DNA from: Calothrix brevissima NIES-22
GTDB taxonomy: Bacteria > Cyanobacteriota > Cyanobacteriia > Cyanobacteriales > Nostocaceae
NCBI RefSeq assembly: GCF_002367995.1
Contig: NZ_AP018207.1
Span: 4,525,083 to 4,589,082, forward strand
Direction of reading: 5' to 3'
Length of the DNA: 64,000 bases
The notes under the pieces were generated by a model that was given only the letters and a program-made list of their open reading frames with translations, was not told the DNA's origin and did not search any database. Below, one piece after another: positions 53,708 to 62,028 of this stretch; position 1 is the stretch's first letter, and every line of letters begins with the position of its first letter. The translations under genes and the position numbers were made by a program.

Positions 53708-54379
53708 TTAAAACAGTGACAATTGCTCCATCTTAGTATTACTTTCAGTTGAATTTGCTGTAACAGGGTGTTTGTTTTTATTTGAAGACTTTTTACCCCA
53801 TCCCTCTTTCGCCGCGTGTTTGACTACACGAGAACGAATATCAGCAGCCAGGGTTTCATAATCGGAGCGAATTTTGTTATACGAAACCGGAGTTGTACCA
53901 ATCTTCTCCCAGAGGTTTTCGTAGTTGAAATTCTTGAAAGGTCTGTGTCTGACAAGGGCATCATAACTTGCCCAGAGGTAAACATCTGTCCATTCGGATG
54001 ATAGCGGCACTTCAAAAGCAATTGGCATCATCAGTGCAACAACTTCGCTACTAGAGGCGAGTTTACCTACTTCTCCCTTGTCTATCTCTTGTAAGGCTGC
54101 ATCTAATCTATCAACTGCGATCGCGCGCCAAACCCAAGTGGGAATTGTCTGTTGCCAGCCGTTCTGCTGAGTGACAATTGGCCCGGCGATGTATTGAACA
54201 ATTTCACGGCTTGCTCCTGCTAGATCGAGTAGGCTGGCTGTTACAGTTTTGTTAATCCCTTGGCTGGTTAGTAACTGAAGTATCTTTCTAGTGCTAGGGT
54301 TTAATATTTCGCTAGCTTTTTGGTTTTTACTGTTGCGGATGGTTTCTTCGACATCGAATAAACTGTGCTGCTGGTTCAT
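53708..54379 (-). CDS. Unknown protein with candidate beta-clamp-binding motifs at both ends
   Basis: 223 aa. Not recognised. The C-terminus is KMEQLSLF, an exact QLSLF clamp-binding peptide of the QL(S/D)LF type. Near the N-terminus QQHSLFDVEE holds a second, QHSLF. Between them lies a helical domain (AVDRLDAALQEIDKGEVGKL, WTDVYLWASYDALVRHRPFK) and a basic stretch (HAAKEGWGKKSSNKNKH). It sits directly downstream of holB in the replisome cassette, so a clamp-associated regulator or adaptor is plausible. Confidence 0.7.
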   Translation of the reverse strand: MNQQHSLFDVEETIRNSKNQKASEILNPSTRKILQLLTSQGINKTVTASLLDLAGASREIVQYIAGPIVTQQNGWQQTIPTWVWRAIAVDRLDAALQEIDKGEVGKLASSSEVVALMMPIAFEVPLSSEWTDVYLWASYDALVRHRPFKNFNYENLWEKIGTTPVSYNKIRSDYETLAADIRSRVVKHAAKEGWGKKSSNKNKHPVTANSTESNTKMEQLSLF

Positions 54380-54400
54380 ATCTTTTATGTGTAAACAAAT

Positions 54401-54432
54401 ACTGCCAGCAAGAAATACTTCTAACTGGCAGT
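54401..54432. terminator. Hairpin between holB and the clamp-motif gene
   Basis: ACTGCCAG / CTGGCAGT arms, 16-nt loop, followed on the plus strand by GCTTTTTG. Confidence 0.5.
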
Positions 54433-54457
54433 GCTTTTTGATAATGAGTGGGTTTTG

Positions 54458-55342
54458 TTATGGCAGAAGTAGGCTATCCCAAACGCTTCTGGGCGTAACG
54501 TGATGCAGCAATTGCTTTCTTGCTTGGGTGAATTTAGCTAGTAGCTTAGTGCTTTTTAATTTCTGCCACCAGTTGTATTGCAGGTAAGTAAGCAACCATA
54601 ACTGCGTCTGGTGATTCCAGCTTGAGATGGAGTTACTTAAACTGAGAGCGTTGAGGATATCGTCAGGAGGTACTTCCAGTTGCTTTGTGATTTCTTGTGA
54701 GATGGAAGCTAACATTTTAATATTGGCGATCGCTTGACCAGGACTGCCGGAACTGATAGCTAGTATTTTTTCTGTTACCTCAATTTGTTGGTCTTTAAGC
54801 ACAGAAATAACCTCCTCATCAGTTAACCTTTGGAAAGGTATGATTTGACACCTACTCTTGATAGTGGGTAATAGCTTTTGAGGATAGGATGATATCAGAA
54901 TAAACGTTCCAGTTTTGGGTTCTTCCAGCGTCTTGAGAAGTTTGTTAGCAGCAGTAGGGTTGAGCATATCTGCTTCGTGGATAATCACAACCTTTTGCTT
55001 GCTCTCGACTGCACTAGTTGAGAGAAATTCAATTACCTCGCGCACCTGTTCTACTCGAATAGCAGGGACACTTTTCTGCTGGGAGGTGCTTTCGATATAG
55101 GTTGGTTTGATTTGTAAGATGTCTAGATGTTTAGATTCTCCTGCGAGCGCGGAGCGACTTCCTTTTGAGAGTATTGCATTTGCGAATACCAGAGCAGTTT
55201 TTCCTTTGCCCACTCCCTCAACTTCGCTGCTAAATAGGTATGCGGGAGCAATTTGATTACGTTCGATTGCTTCAGTTAGTAGAAGTTTGGCGGTATGCTG
55301 TCCGATGATTTCTGTAAATAAGTCGTTTTTCATATCGTGCAA
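54458..55342 (-). CDS. holB: DNA polymerase III clamp-loader subunit delta-prime
   Basis: 294 aa. AAA+ fold: FTEIIGQHTAKLLLTEAIER, a Walker-A-like VEGVGKGKTALVFANA, KVVIIHEADMLNPTAANKLL and LEEPKTGTFILISSYPQKLL, with the SRC motif in IKSRCQIIPF. A conventional delta-prime usually has a degenerate P-loop; here GVGKGKTA keeps the Lys-Thr, so it may bind ATP. It overlaps holA by 13 bp. Shorter than the chromosomal type. Confidence 0.9.
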   Translation of the reverse strand: MHDMKNDLFTEIIGQHTAKLLLTEAIERNQIAPAYLFSSEVEGVGKGKTALVFANAILSKGSRSALAGESKHLDILQIKPTYIESTSQQKSVPAIRVEQVREVIEFLSTSAVESKQKVVIIHEADMLNPTAANKLLKTLEEPKTGTFILISSYPQKLLPTIKSRCQIIPFQRLTDEEVISVLKDQQIEVTEKILAISSGSPGQAIANIKMLASISQEITKQLEVPPDDILNALSLSNSISSWNHQTQLWLLTYLQYNWWQKLKSTKLLAKFTQARKQLLHHVTPRSVWDSLLLP

Positions 55343-56292
55343 ATTTCGATAATTCGGCTAGTTAAATTGTTAGTGCCGCTTTTGATTTCCGTTTCGAGTT
55401 GTAAAAGTAAGGTAAGGCTGTTTTTCAGTTTCTTAACGCCTATAAACTTGATTTCATCTTTGAGGTAATATAATCTTTTAGGGTTTTTCAATTCGGCTAT
55501 TTCTGCAATCTTAGTATCAGATAATTTAGCTTCTAACCCAGCTTTAGTTATTAGCCAAGTGCGAAAAACTGACGTAAGAGTTGCTACTATTTTGAGTGGA
55601 TGTTCATTACTATCTAGTAGTTTATCCACCTGCGCTATTGCCAAGTTTGAATGATTCCTTAACATAGCCATAGTAAGCTTTTGGTAGTCAGTATTGTGAT
55701 TACTAACTAATTGTTTTATTTCCTCAAGGGAAATAATTTTTTCACTTGCATAGACAGCAAGTTTAGCAAATTCGCTATCGGCTCGTGCAGTGTTATTACC
55801 AATTGCTTCGACTAGATAGTCAGTCACATCCGGTGTAAGTTTAACTTGATGGATAGCTGCATACTTCCCTATCAAATTAACTATCCCCTTTTTATCCCAG
55901 CAAGGAACGAGAGGAAACTCTTCTTGTTGAGCATATTTTAGGATAGTTTTTACTACTGTTCTACGGGAATCTGGCTTTTTGTTACTAGTAATTAAAAGAA
56001 TGTTACTTGCAGGTATTCGAGAAAGTTGATTTTCAAGTCCTTGGTTATTATCCTCATTTGATAAACTTCCAATTAAATAATCGCTATCTGTATGAACAAT
56101 TTTGTTACCATCTCCAAAGGGTAAAGTCATAACCTCAGTAAAAACCTTGGCAGCAATATTTTTTTCATTTCCAGATAGCTTGATGTAGTTGAAAGCTTTC
56201 CATTCAGTATGAACATTTTGATTTACCAAATGGTTGATTTTGTGATTGAGCGAATAGGTATCTTCGCCGTAGTATAGGTATACTGGCATCAC
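55330..56292 (-). CDS. holA: DNA polymerase III clamp-loader subunit delta
   Basis: 320 aa. N-terminus PVYLYYGEDTYSLNHKINHL, then the clamp-opening region EVMTLPFGDGNKIVHTDSDY, and C-terminal helical collar LKIVATLTSVFRTWLITKAG and LSDTKIAEIAELKNPKRLYY. This is the wrench subunit that opens the beta ring. Length and motifs match delta. Its start lies 121 bp before a hairpin that ends the upstream gene. Confidence 0.88.
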   Translation of the reverse strand: MMPVYLYYGEDTYSLNHKINHLVNQNVHTEWKAFNYIKLSGNEKNIAAKVFTEVMTLPFGDGNKIVHTDSDYLIGSLSNEDNNQGLENQLSRIPASNILLITSNKKPDSRRTVVKTILKYAQQEEFPLVPCWDKKGIVNLIGKYAAIHQVKLTPDVTDYLVEAIGNNTARADSEFAKLAVYASEKIISLEEIKQLVSNHNTDYQKLTMAMLRNHSNLAIAQVDKLLDSNEHPLKIVATLTSVFRTWLITKAGLEAKLSDTKIAEIAELKNPKRLYYLKDEIKFIGVKKLKNSLTLLLQLETEIKSGTNNLTSRIIEICTI

Positions 56293-56348
56293 AGATTAGA
56301 TAAACATCTAATTATCATGCGTTAGTTATAAGCAGTGGTTAAAAAAAG

Positions 56349-56368
56349 AAGAGTTAGTATTAACTCTT
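56349..56368 (-). terminator. Terminator of the 260-aa unknown gene
   Basis: On the minus strand AAGAGTTA and its complement form an 8-bp stem with a 4-nt loop, followed by CTTTTTTT. Confidence 0.7.
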
Positions 56369-56414
56369 TCTACTTGATTGGTATTTGTTATGTAGTGACC
56401 AGTAAATACCTTAC

Positions 56415-57197
56415 TTAAGTTTGTGCTGGTTGTACGAAATTTTGAATTGAGTCTTTATCAATATGGTTATCTACTGATTTATTACCTAAGTATTTGCGCC
56501 AAGAATCTAACTGTTGAAGATACTCTATTACTCCACTAGAACCAGCTACCTCGTATAGTGTAATAGCTGTTTCCCATTCCTTTGAGTCGGCTTGTTTCTC
56601 TGAGAGAATTTTGACTATAGCTTCGGGAAGTTTAGTGTCTTTACCAGTATCTAAATTTAGATGGGGTGTGTTTTCTAGTAATATTTCTTGTCCATATATA
56701 GTAACACCATCATCTTTTATACTTGTAGTATGAAGTTGAACACTAATCTCTGATAGAGGAAGAGTATATTGAAGAAATTTTTTAACTTTTTTGGTTTTAG
56801 TATTTCTCCTTTTTGATTTAATGATAACTGGGTTGTTTGGTTCTGCAACTTCGTAACATTGGGGGAGTTCTAGAGAGAGTTGACCTGTTAAGCACCATGA
56901 TGCACTTCGTTTTTCTGGTGGGGTGATGCGATAAGAAAACTCAGCTGTTTTCCTGGGGTCGCCAGACTTTCTTAGTTTGACCCACATGTTGTAGCTGATA
57001 ATTCCTTGGATGTAAGTTTTTGGGTCTAATATTACTGGGTTTGTGTTTTCCCACCACTCAATTTGAACTACGCGATCGCCATCTAATTCGTAGATAGTTC
57101 TAACTCTGGCATTAGGATGAGACGACAGGAATGAGTTTACCCAAGCCCTTTGCTTTTTATTAAGCCTGGGCTTGCGAGAAGAGGATTTATTTTTCAT
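56415..57197 (-). CDS. Unknown basic protein between holA and polB
   Basis: 260 aa. Not recognised. Very basic N-terminus (SSSRKPRLNKKQRAWVNSF), a Trp-rich beta region (YELDGDRVVQIEWWENTNPV), KPKSK-like linkers and a C-terminal helix. TGQLSLELPQ at ~105-112 contains QLSL followed by E, an imperfect clamp motif. Position between polB and holA suggests a DNA-binding replisome accessory. Monocistronic by its hairpins. Confidence 0.65.
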   Translation of the reverse strand: MKNKSSSRKPRLNKKQRAWVNSFLSSHPNARVRTIYELDGDRVVQIEWWENTNPVILDPKTYIQGIISYNMWVKLRKSGDPRKTAEFSYRITPPEKRSASWCLTGQLSLELPQCYEVAEPNNPVIIKSKRRNTKTKKVKKFLQYTLPLSEISVQLHTTSIKDDGVTIYGQEILLENTPHLNLDTGKDTKLPEAIVKILSEKQADSKEWETAITLYEVAGSSGVIEYLQQLDSWRKYLGNKSVDNHIDKDSIQNFVQPAQT

Positions 57198-57252
57198 TAG
57201 TTACAGACAAGTGAGAATGTATGAATTTGAAAAACCTTCATATTTATTAGCT

Positions 57253-57275
57253 TTGAGATTTACATAAAATCTCAA
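57253..57275 (-). terminator. Hairpin after the polB gene
   Basis: TTGAGATTT / AAATCTCAA, 9-bp stem with a 5-nt loop, ten bases past the polB stop. Confidence 0.65.
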
Positions 57276-57285
57276 CTTTGTTTCT

Positions 57286-59103
57286 TTAGAAAAGAGATAA
57301 CTGACGTTTGTTACTTTCTAGTGTTGTAGGAGCAGCTATTTTGAGAATTTCTTCTCGCCTTTTTTCGATAAGGTGAAGATAGTATTGACGTGAATAATTC
57401 TCATTACTACTGATATTGGTTATGCCGCTAATTCCGTAATAGTAAGTGACTACATCTCCAGGTTTTCCTAGTTTGAGGATTTCTTTTTCGCTCTCTTTAA
57501 TTTTGCGTGTGATTACAAGTTTTTCTTTTGGATATTCCCTTGATAAAATCTGGGATTTGATGTGTGCATAATAATCTTCTGCTGCTGATACATTTTGAAT
57601 TAGCAGGGTTAAATACTCAATAGAAAACTCTTTCTCCAGTTGAGAGCGATCGCGGTTGCGCCAGTTGCCTTTAGTGATAATTTTCCCGTCTGGAAGCCAT
57701 AAAAGGTAATTTTTGGTTCCCCGTTCGGGGATAAACATAGCATCGGCGATAAACTCTAGCTTGACAGTTATCCCTTTAGGCAATTGAGATTGAAGTAAAC
57801 TACGTACCTCTTCTGGGTTGGGATGTGTGAAAAACACTCCATCAGTGTCAACTTCCACAGGAGTACCACCGTGCCGAGTGATAATTTCAATCATGAGCTT
57901 GAGTACTTTTCGGCTGTAGGCTGTAACTAATGCAGCAGCCTCCATATCATTGAAGGCGAGTTCAGATGTGCCGAAGAATCCAAACTCGGAGTTAGCTAAA
58001 ACCTTGACGGATTCTCTTTTTTCCTTAGCAGCAATATCTCCAGCAGATGCAAGTTGTTCCAACCTAAATTTTTCATTCACCAAATATTGCAGAATACTTA
58101 GTCCAATACGTTCTGTATCTTTAATTGAGCAAATACCCTTGTCTAGCATTGCCCAAGGGTGCATTGAGCTAATATCTGCATATCCAACCCTTCTATACAG
58201 TCCAGGAATAGAGTAAGCCATCCCTCCCTGAAATTTGTACTTGCGATCGGGTTTTGGTTTATCACCTGGATAATGATGCTCAAATATTCGTTCCCATTTA
58301 GTACCATTACCAGCAAGTGTTAGCTGCTGGAGATTCATTTCCGGTACAATTAGTGCTTCGTAATAGTATGAGGGTACAAGTCTATTCGCAATTAACCGGG
58401 TGTCTTCGAGGTCGTAGACAAGATACTCTTTTAGGCGTTTCCATCCCTTACTGTTGGGGCCATCTTTCCAACAACCGAGGATTTCCTCATAGGAAAGAAC
58501 TAACCTAGCGTTCTGGCGCAGTCCCATGTCCAATACAGCCTTTTTGAGCGATCTGCCGTTAGTTAGCTTTTTGGCTATGAAATCCCACCTCAGAACACAT
58601 ATATAAATGTCTACGTGTTGGCTATTTCGGATGAACACCTCCTGAATTTTTAGTGGCTCACCCCGTACTTGGGCGGTACGAATAGTCCGAGATTTGGATG
58701 CAACTTGAAATGGGTGTTTTATACCGTGCAAGTTGCATCGAGTAATAATAAATGGAATATCAAATGCCATCCCGTTATATGTGAAAATTACATCTGGGTT
58801 TCTTTTACTGAGATGGTTGATAAATTTGGTCAGTATTTTAGCTTCTGAGATATCCATAAAAATAGTAGAATATCCCCTTGAATCCATACAACCAATAGCA
58901 TAAATACGGCTTTCAAATGGGTTTATTCCTGCTGTTTCGATATCAACAAATATTTGTGAAAGTTCCTGATACGGCTTGAGTTGTATTTTGGGCTGCCAAG
59001 GTTTTATTGGAGAGGGGTCTTTCCAATAAATGTTTAGTTTGTCTTCATCGACAAAGATTATCCCTCTAGATTTCTTCACATAATCTCTGTGGTTATAACT
59101 CAT
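57286..59103 (-). CDS. polB: Family-B DNA polymerase with beta-clamp-binding C-terminus
   Basis: 605 aa. Proofreading exonuclease motifs: Exo I FVDIETAG (D54, E56), Exo II YNGMAFD (N110, D115), Exo III YDLED (Y230, D234). Polymerase motifs: A = DISSMHP (D310), B = KVLANSEFGFFG (K367, N371), C = VDTDG (D419, D421). All catalytic residues are present. It is shorter than usual (E. coli Pol II is 783 aa). The last five residues are QLSLF, a beta-clamp-binding peptide. It shares a cassette with a clamp and clamp loader; no dnaE is present. Probably the element's replicative polymerase. Confidence 0.93.
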   Translation of the reverse strand: MSYNHRDYVKKSRGIIFVDEDKLNIYWKDPSPIKPWQPKIQLKPYQELSQIFVDIETAGINPFESRIYAIGCMDSRGYSTIFMDISEAKILTKFINHLSKRNPDVIFTYNGMAFDIPFIITRCNLHGIKHPFQVASKSRTIRTAQVRGEPLKIQEVFIRNSQHVDIYICVLRWDFIAKKLTNGRSLKKAVLDMGLRQNARLVLSYEEILGCWKDGPNSKGWKRLKEYLVYDLEDTRLIANRLVPSYYYEALIVPEMNLQQLTLAGNGTKWERIFEHHYPGDKPKPDRKYKFQGGMAYSIPGLYRRVGYADISSMHPWAMLDKGICSIKDTERIGLSILQYLVNEKFRLEQLASAGDIAAKEKRESVKVLANSEFGFFGTSELAFNDMEAAALVTAYSRKVLKLMIEIITRHGGTPVEVDTDGVFFTHPNPEEVRSLLQSQLPKGITVKLEFIADAMFIPERGTKNYLLWLPDGKIITKGNWRNRDRSQLEKEFSIEYLTLLIQNVSAAEDYYAHIKSQILSREYPKEKLVITRKIKESEKEILKLGKPGDVVTYYYGISGITNISSNENYSRQYYLHLIEKRREEILKIAAPTTLESNKRQLSLF

Positions 59104-59225
59104 TAATTAGAGATTTTCCTAATTCATGTTGATATTAATTTTTAACTATCAACTTAATTGCGTATGCTGCTGTGGTAGTAAATGTTAATTTATTTGGTTA
59201 TTTAATTAAATGAAGAAAGAAATAT

Positions 59226-59251
59226 AGGGTTATAACTATGGTTATAACCCT
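59226..59251 (-). terminator. Hairpin after dnaX
   Basis: A perfect 11-bp stem (AGGGTTATAAC / GTTATAACCCT) with a TATG loop and T-rich sequence beyond it on the minus strand (ATATTTCTTTCTTC), ten bases after the dnaX stop. Confidence 0.7.
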
Positions 59252-59259
59252 GTTGAAAG

Positions 59260-60549
59260 TTAAGCTTGTTGTAATTGTTTTTGTTGCAGCTTTTGGACAG
59301 CTTCTACCCAAGCAGGTGCTTTTTTACCATTAATAGGTGTCAGCTTTTGCCAGTGTTCTTGTAACTGGGCTTGTGTTAAGTGGGGTAACTGTTCCTTGCC
59401 CCAGTTAATCGCATCTTGAGCAGTTTTCCAATCTTTCCAGGGTTGTGATTGGTGACTACCCTTGTTGGTTGGCACTATCTCGATAAGTGTAGCTTCCAAC
59501 CAAAGATGTGCGTCTTCATCCCGCATGAGATTTTGGCGTGCCATTAAGATTGCGATCGCATTTCGGATCTGGTCGATATTCCACAACTGCGAGATACTTA
59601 CTAATTCCTCCCAGGTGTCCTCTTCTAGCTGTGTAAGATGTCTGCTATTGGGATTAGTTTTGCACACAAGTAAGTCTTTGAGGAAACTGACAAGACTTGT
59701 ATGGATGGCAGTTGGCTGTTTACCAGATTCAATCCAATCTTGAAGGATGCCTAAATTGCCCGTAATTTCTCCTTTGATGATATTTTCACAGACGGTGAGT
59801 AAATCGTATTCGGGAATAGTGCCTGATAGTTCCCAAACCCAGTTAGAGGTAATTTCCTCTTCACCTAGTAAGGTTAACTGGTCTAATAGTTTGAGTGAGT
59901 CGCGCAGATGTCCCTTGTTTGCTTTAGCTACGGCGGTAACTGCTGATGGTGCAATTTTGATACTTTCCTGGTGAGATATTTGTTCTAGGTAGCTTGCAAC
60001 TAGCGAGACAGGAACTTTCTTAAAGTCAAACTTTTGGCAACGGGAGACAATGGTTTCTGGAACTTTGTGTAACTCGGTTGTGCAGAAGATAAATACTACA
60101 TGACGGGGAGGGCTTTCAATGGTTTTGAGGAGTGCTTGCCACGATTGGCTACTTAGGGCATGACATTCATCAATAATGAATATTTTGAATCTACTTTCCA
60201 CTGGTGCAAATTGGGTAGTGGATATAAGCTCTCGGATCAGTTCTACTCCACTATTGCTTGCTGCATCCAGTTCGGTTACATCAACAGAAGAAGATGCCGT
60301 AATTCCCTTGCATGAATTGCATTCTCCACAGGGCTTGGTTGTTGGCTCATTGCTTGATTGACAGTTAAGAGATTTAGCAATGATGCGGGCGGTACTGGTT
60401 TTACCTGTACCTTTGGGGCCGCTAAATAGGTAAGCAGGTGCAATCTTTTGGAGAGCGATCGCATTTATAAGAGTGCGAACAATATGTTCTTGCCCAATGA
60501 CTTCACTAAGAGTCTGGGGACGGTATTTGAGATGTAGTGGTTGGTACAT
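59260..60549 (-). CDS. dnaX: DNA polymerase III clamp-loader subunit DnaX (gamma/tau-like)
   Basis: 429 aa. Walker A SGPKGTGKTSTARIIAKSLN (44-51 core), zinc-binding Cys at 63, 74, 77 and 80 (KPCGECNSCKG), Walker B/DEAH FIIDECHALSS, sensor 1 VFIFCTTELHKVPETIVSRC. It has the AAA+ core plus helical collar and little more, so it resembles gamma and lacks a long tau tail that in E. coli binds the Pol III alpha subunit. Upstream neighbour is dnaN. Confidence 0.94.
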   Translation of the reverse strand: MYQPLHLKYRPQTLSEVIGQEHIVRTLINAIALQKIAPAYLFSGPKGTGKTSTARIIAKSLNCQSSNEPTTKPCGECNSCKGITASSSVDVTELDAASNSGVELIRELISTTQFAPVESRFKIFIIDECHALSSQSWQALLKTIESPPRHVVFIFCTTELHKVPETIVSRCQKFDFKKVPVSLVASYLEQISHQESIKIAPSAVTAVAKANKGHLRDSLKLLDQLTLLGEEEITSNWVWELSGTIPEYDLLTVCENIIKGEITGNLGILQDWIESGKQPTAIHTSLVSFLKDLLVCKTNPNSRHLTQLEEDTWEELVSISQLWNIDQIRNAIAILMARQNLMRDEDAHLWLEATLIEIVPTNKGSHQSQPWKDWKTAQDAINWGKEQLPHLTQAQLQEHWQKLTPINGKKAPAWVEAVQKLQQKQLQQA

Positions 60550-60579
60550 AGTTTTGATGATTAAAAGTGTTTTATTTAC

Positions 60580-60608
60580 TCCTTACCAACTGCACTGATA
60601 AGGAGTTT
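60580..60608. terminator. Hairpin between dnaN and dnaX
   Basis: ACTCCTTA / TAAGGAGT arms with a 13-nt loop, followed on the plus strand by TTTAATTTTTT. It lies seven bases past the dnaN stop, so it should limit read-through into dnaX. Confidence 0.6.
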
Positions 60609-60614
60609 AATTTT

Positions 60615-61949
60615 TTAAGCAGTCGCGGCTTCTTTTTTCGTTCGTGACGAGCGTGAGGTTGACTTACCTTTAGTAGTATCTTTTGCTACTAAAGATGATA
60701 TTTCTGTTTCAGAATTTTCACTATCATTTGTTGCCTGCGCTATATCTGTTACTTCTTCAGTGCTAGGCTCAGGTTGAGTGCTGGCTTGTGTCTTTGTACT
60801 TTGGTTATTTACCTTTTCAAACCCCTGCTTAATTTCTACAGGCATTACCAGATACAGCTGATGGAGCAGTCCTCCCATCGGGCAGATAATAACTGGTTGC
60901 GTGGGTTTGTTACACCGCACCACGATTTCATCAGTACTGATGTGCTTCAATCCTTCGATAAGGTAGTCGATATTTAATCCAATACTGATGTTTTCTGAAT
61001 GATTAGTTGCTGGTTTCATCAGTACCGAGTCAACTGCATCCCCGATATCAGTAGCTTCGGTGTAAAGTGTTGCCTGTGTAGCTTCCAATTCCCAGAGAAT
61101 TTTGACAACCTTTTGCTTGCGTTCGGCTAGATAACTTACCCGCTTCAGTGCGCTCTCAAATCCCTTGCGTTCTAATGTAAATTCATACTCAAATGTTCTG
61201 GGAATCAAACTATTGATTTTGGGGTATTCTCCCTCTAAAAGTCGGGAAATGACCTTTGTATTAGGAAGACTAAACTCAATGGTTTTATTTGATAGAAGAA
61301 TATTGCAGACACTTGTATCGGCACTTTGAGAGAGAATTTTGTTTAACTCGCCAAGTGACTTACCTGGAACAGTAAAGTCAATTGGGTCAGAATATTCGCT
61401 ATCAAGTATTCCTGTGACTAATGCTAATTTGTGACCATTTGTACTAGCAGCTTGCCACTTATTTGTATCAATTTTGAAGTTGACACCAGTTAAAACTAAC
61501 TTTGTTTCGTCACCATTGGTGCAATAGAGTGTCCCTTCAAGTGCAGCTTGGAGTTTCTTGGCACTTAAATTTACTTCTATTGGATTTTCTCCTTTGGGAA
61601 GAGTTGGAAACTCGTCAGGTTTTCCGCCAATCAGACGGCATTTACCGCTATTGTGAGTAATTATGCAGGCTTGGTTTTCTACCTCTAAAGTAATTTCTCC
61701 TCTGACATTGTTAATAGTGTCAGTTAATAGTTTGGCTGGTAGTGCTACCTGACCTGAAGTTTCCACATTTGCGGTTGTTGTAGTATGAATTGTGAGGTTA
61801 AGGTTTGTTCCTGTTGCTGATACTATCCCATCTTCATTTGCTATCAGTAAGATATTTCCTAAAATTGGGTCAGTGGGCTTAGGACTGATTGCCAAATAAG
61901 CGGTTTCTAGAATTTCTGCGAGTTTAGATTGTTCAATGTTTAGTTTCAT
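60615..61949 (-). CDS. dnaN: DNA polymerase III beta sliding clamp
   Basis: 444 aa. N-terminal domain MKLNIEQSKLAEILETAYLA, the middle domain (KLQAALEGTLYCTNGDETKL, TGVNFKIDTNKWQAASTNGH) and the C-terminal domain ending QPVIICPMGGLLHQLYLVMP, where the hydrophobic peptide pocket and the PM-like motif lie. The clamp fold ends at ~residue 380. A ~60-residue Ser/Thr/Glu/Lys-rich tail follows, absent from normal DnaN. It encircles DNA to hold polymerases; it should bind the QLSLF peptides encoded nearby. Confidence 0.93.
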   Translation of the reverse strand: MKLNIEQSKLAEILETAYLAISPKPTDPILGNILLIANEDGIVSATGTNLNLTIHTTTTANVETSGQVALPAKLLTDTINNVRGEITLEVENQACIITHNSGKCRLIGGKPDEFPTLPKGENPIEVNLSAKKLQAALEGTLYCTNGDETKLVLTGVNFKIDTNKWQAASTNGHKLALVTGILDSEYSDPIDFTVPGKSLGELNKILSQSADTSVCNILLSNKTIEFSLPNTKVISRLLEGEYPKINSLIPRTFEYEFTLERKGFESALKRVSYLAERKQKVVKILWELEATQATLYTEATDIGDAVDSVLMKPATNHSENISIGLNIDYLIEGLKHISTDEIVVRCNKPTQPVIICPMGGLLHQLYLVMPVEIKQGFEKVNNQSTKTQASTQPEPSTEEVTDIAQATNDSENSETEISSLVAKDTTKGKSTSRSSRTKKEAATA

Positions 61950-61983
61950 TTGTTATTTTGCTTTTAGTAGATGATGTTTTAAC

Positions 61984-62003
61984 GGGTGCTATTTCTAGCA
62001 CCC
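61984..62003. terminator. Hairpin between the DUF5895 gene and dnaN
   Basis: GGGTGCTA / TAGCACCC arms, 4-nt loop, followed on the plus strand by TTTTC and on the minus strand by GTTAAAAC. Confidence 0.6.
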
Positions 62004-62028
62004 TTTTCGGTTACATGAGATAGTTTTT

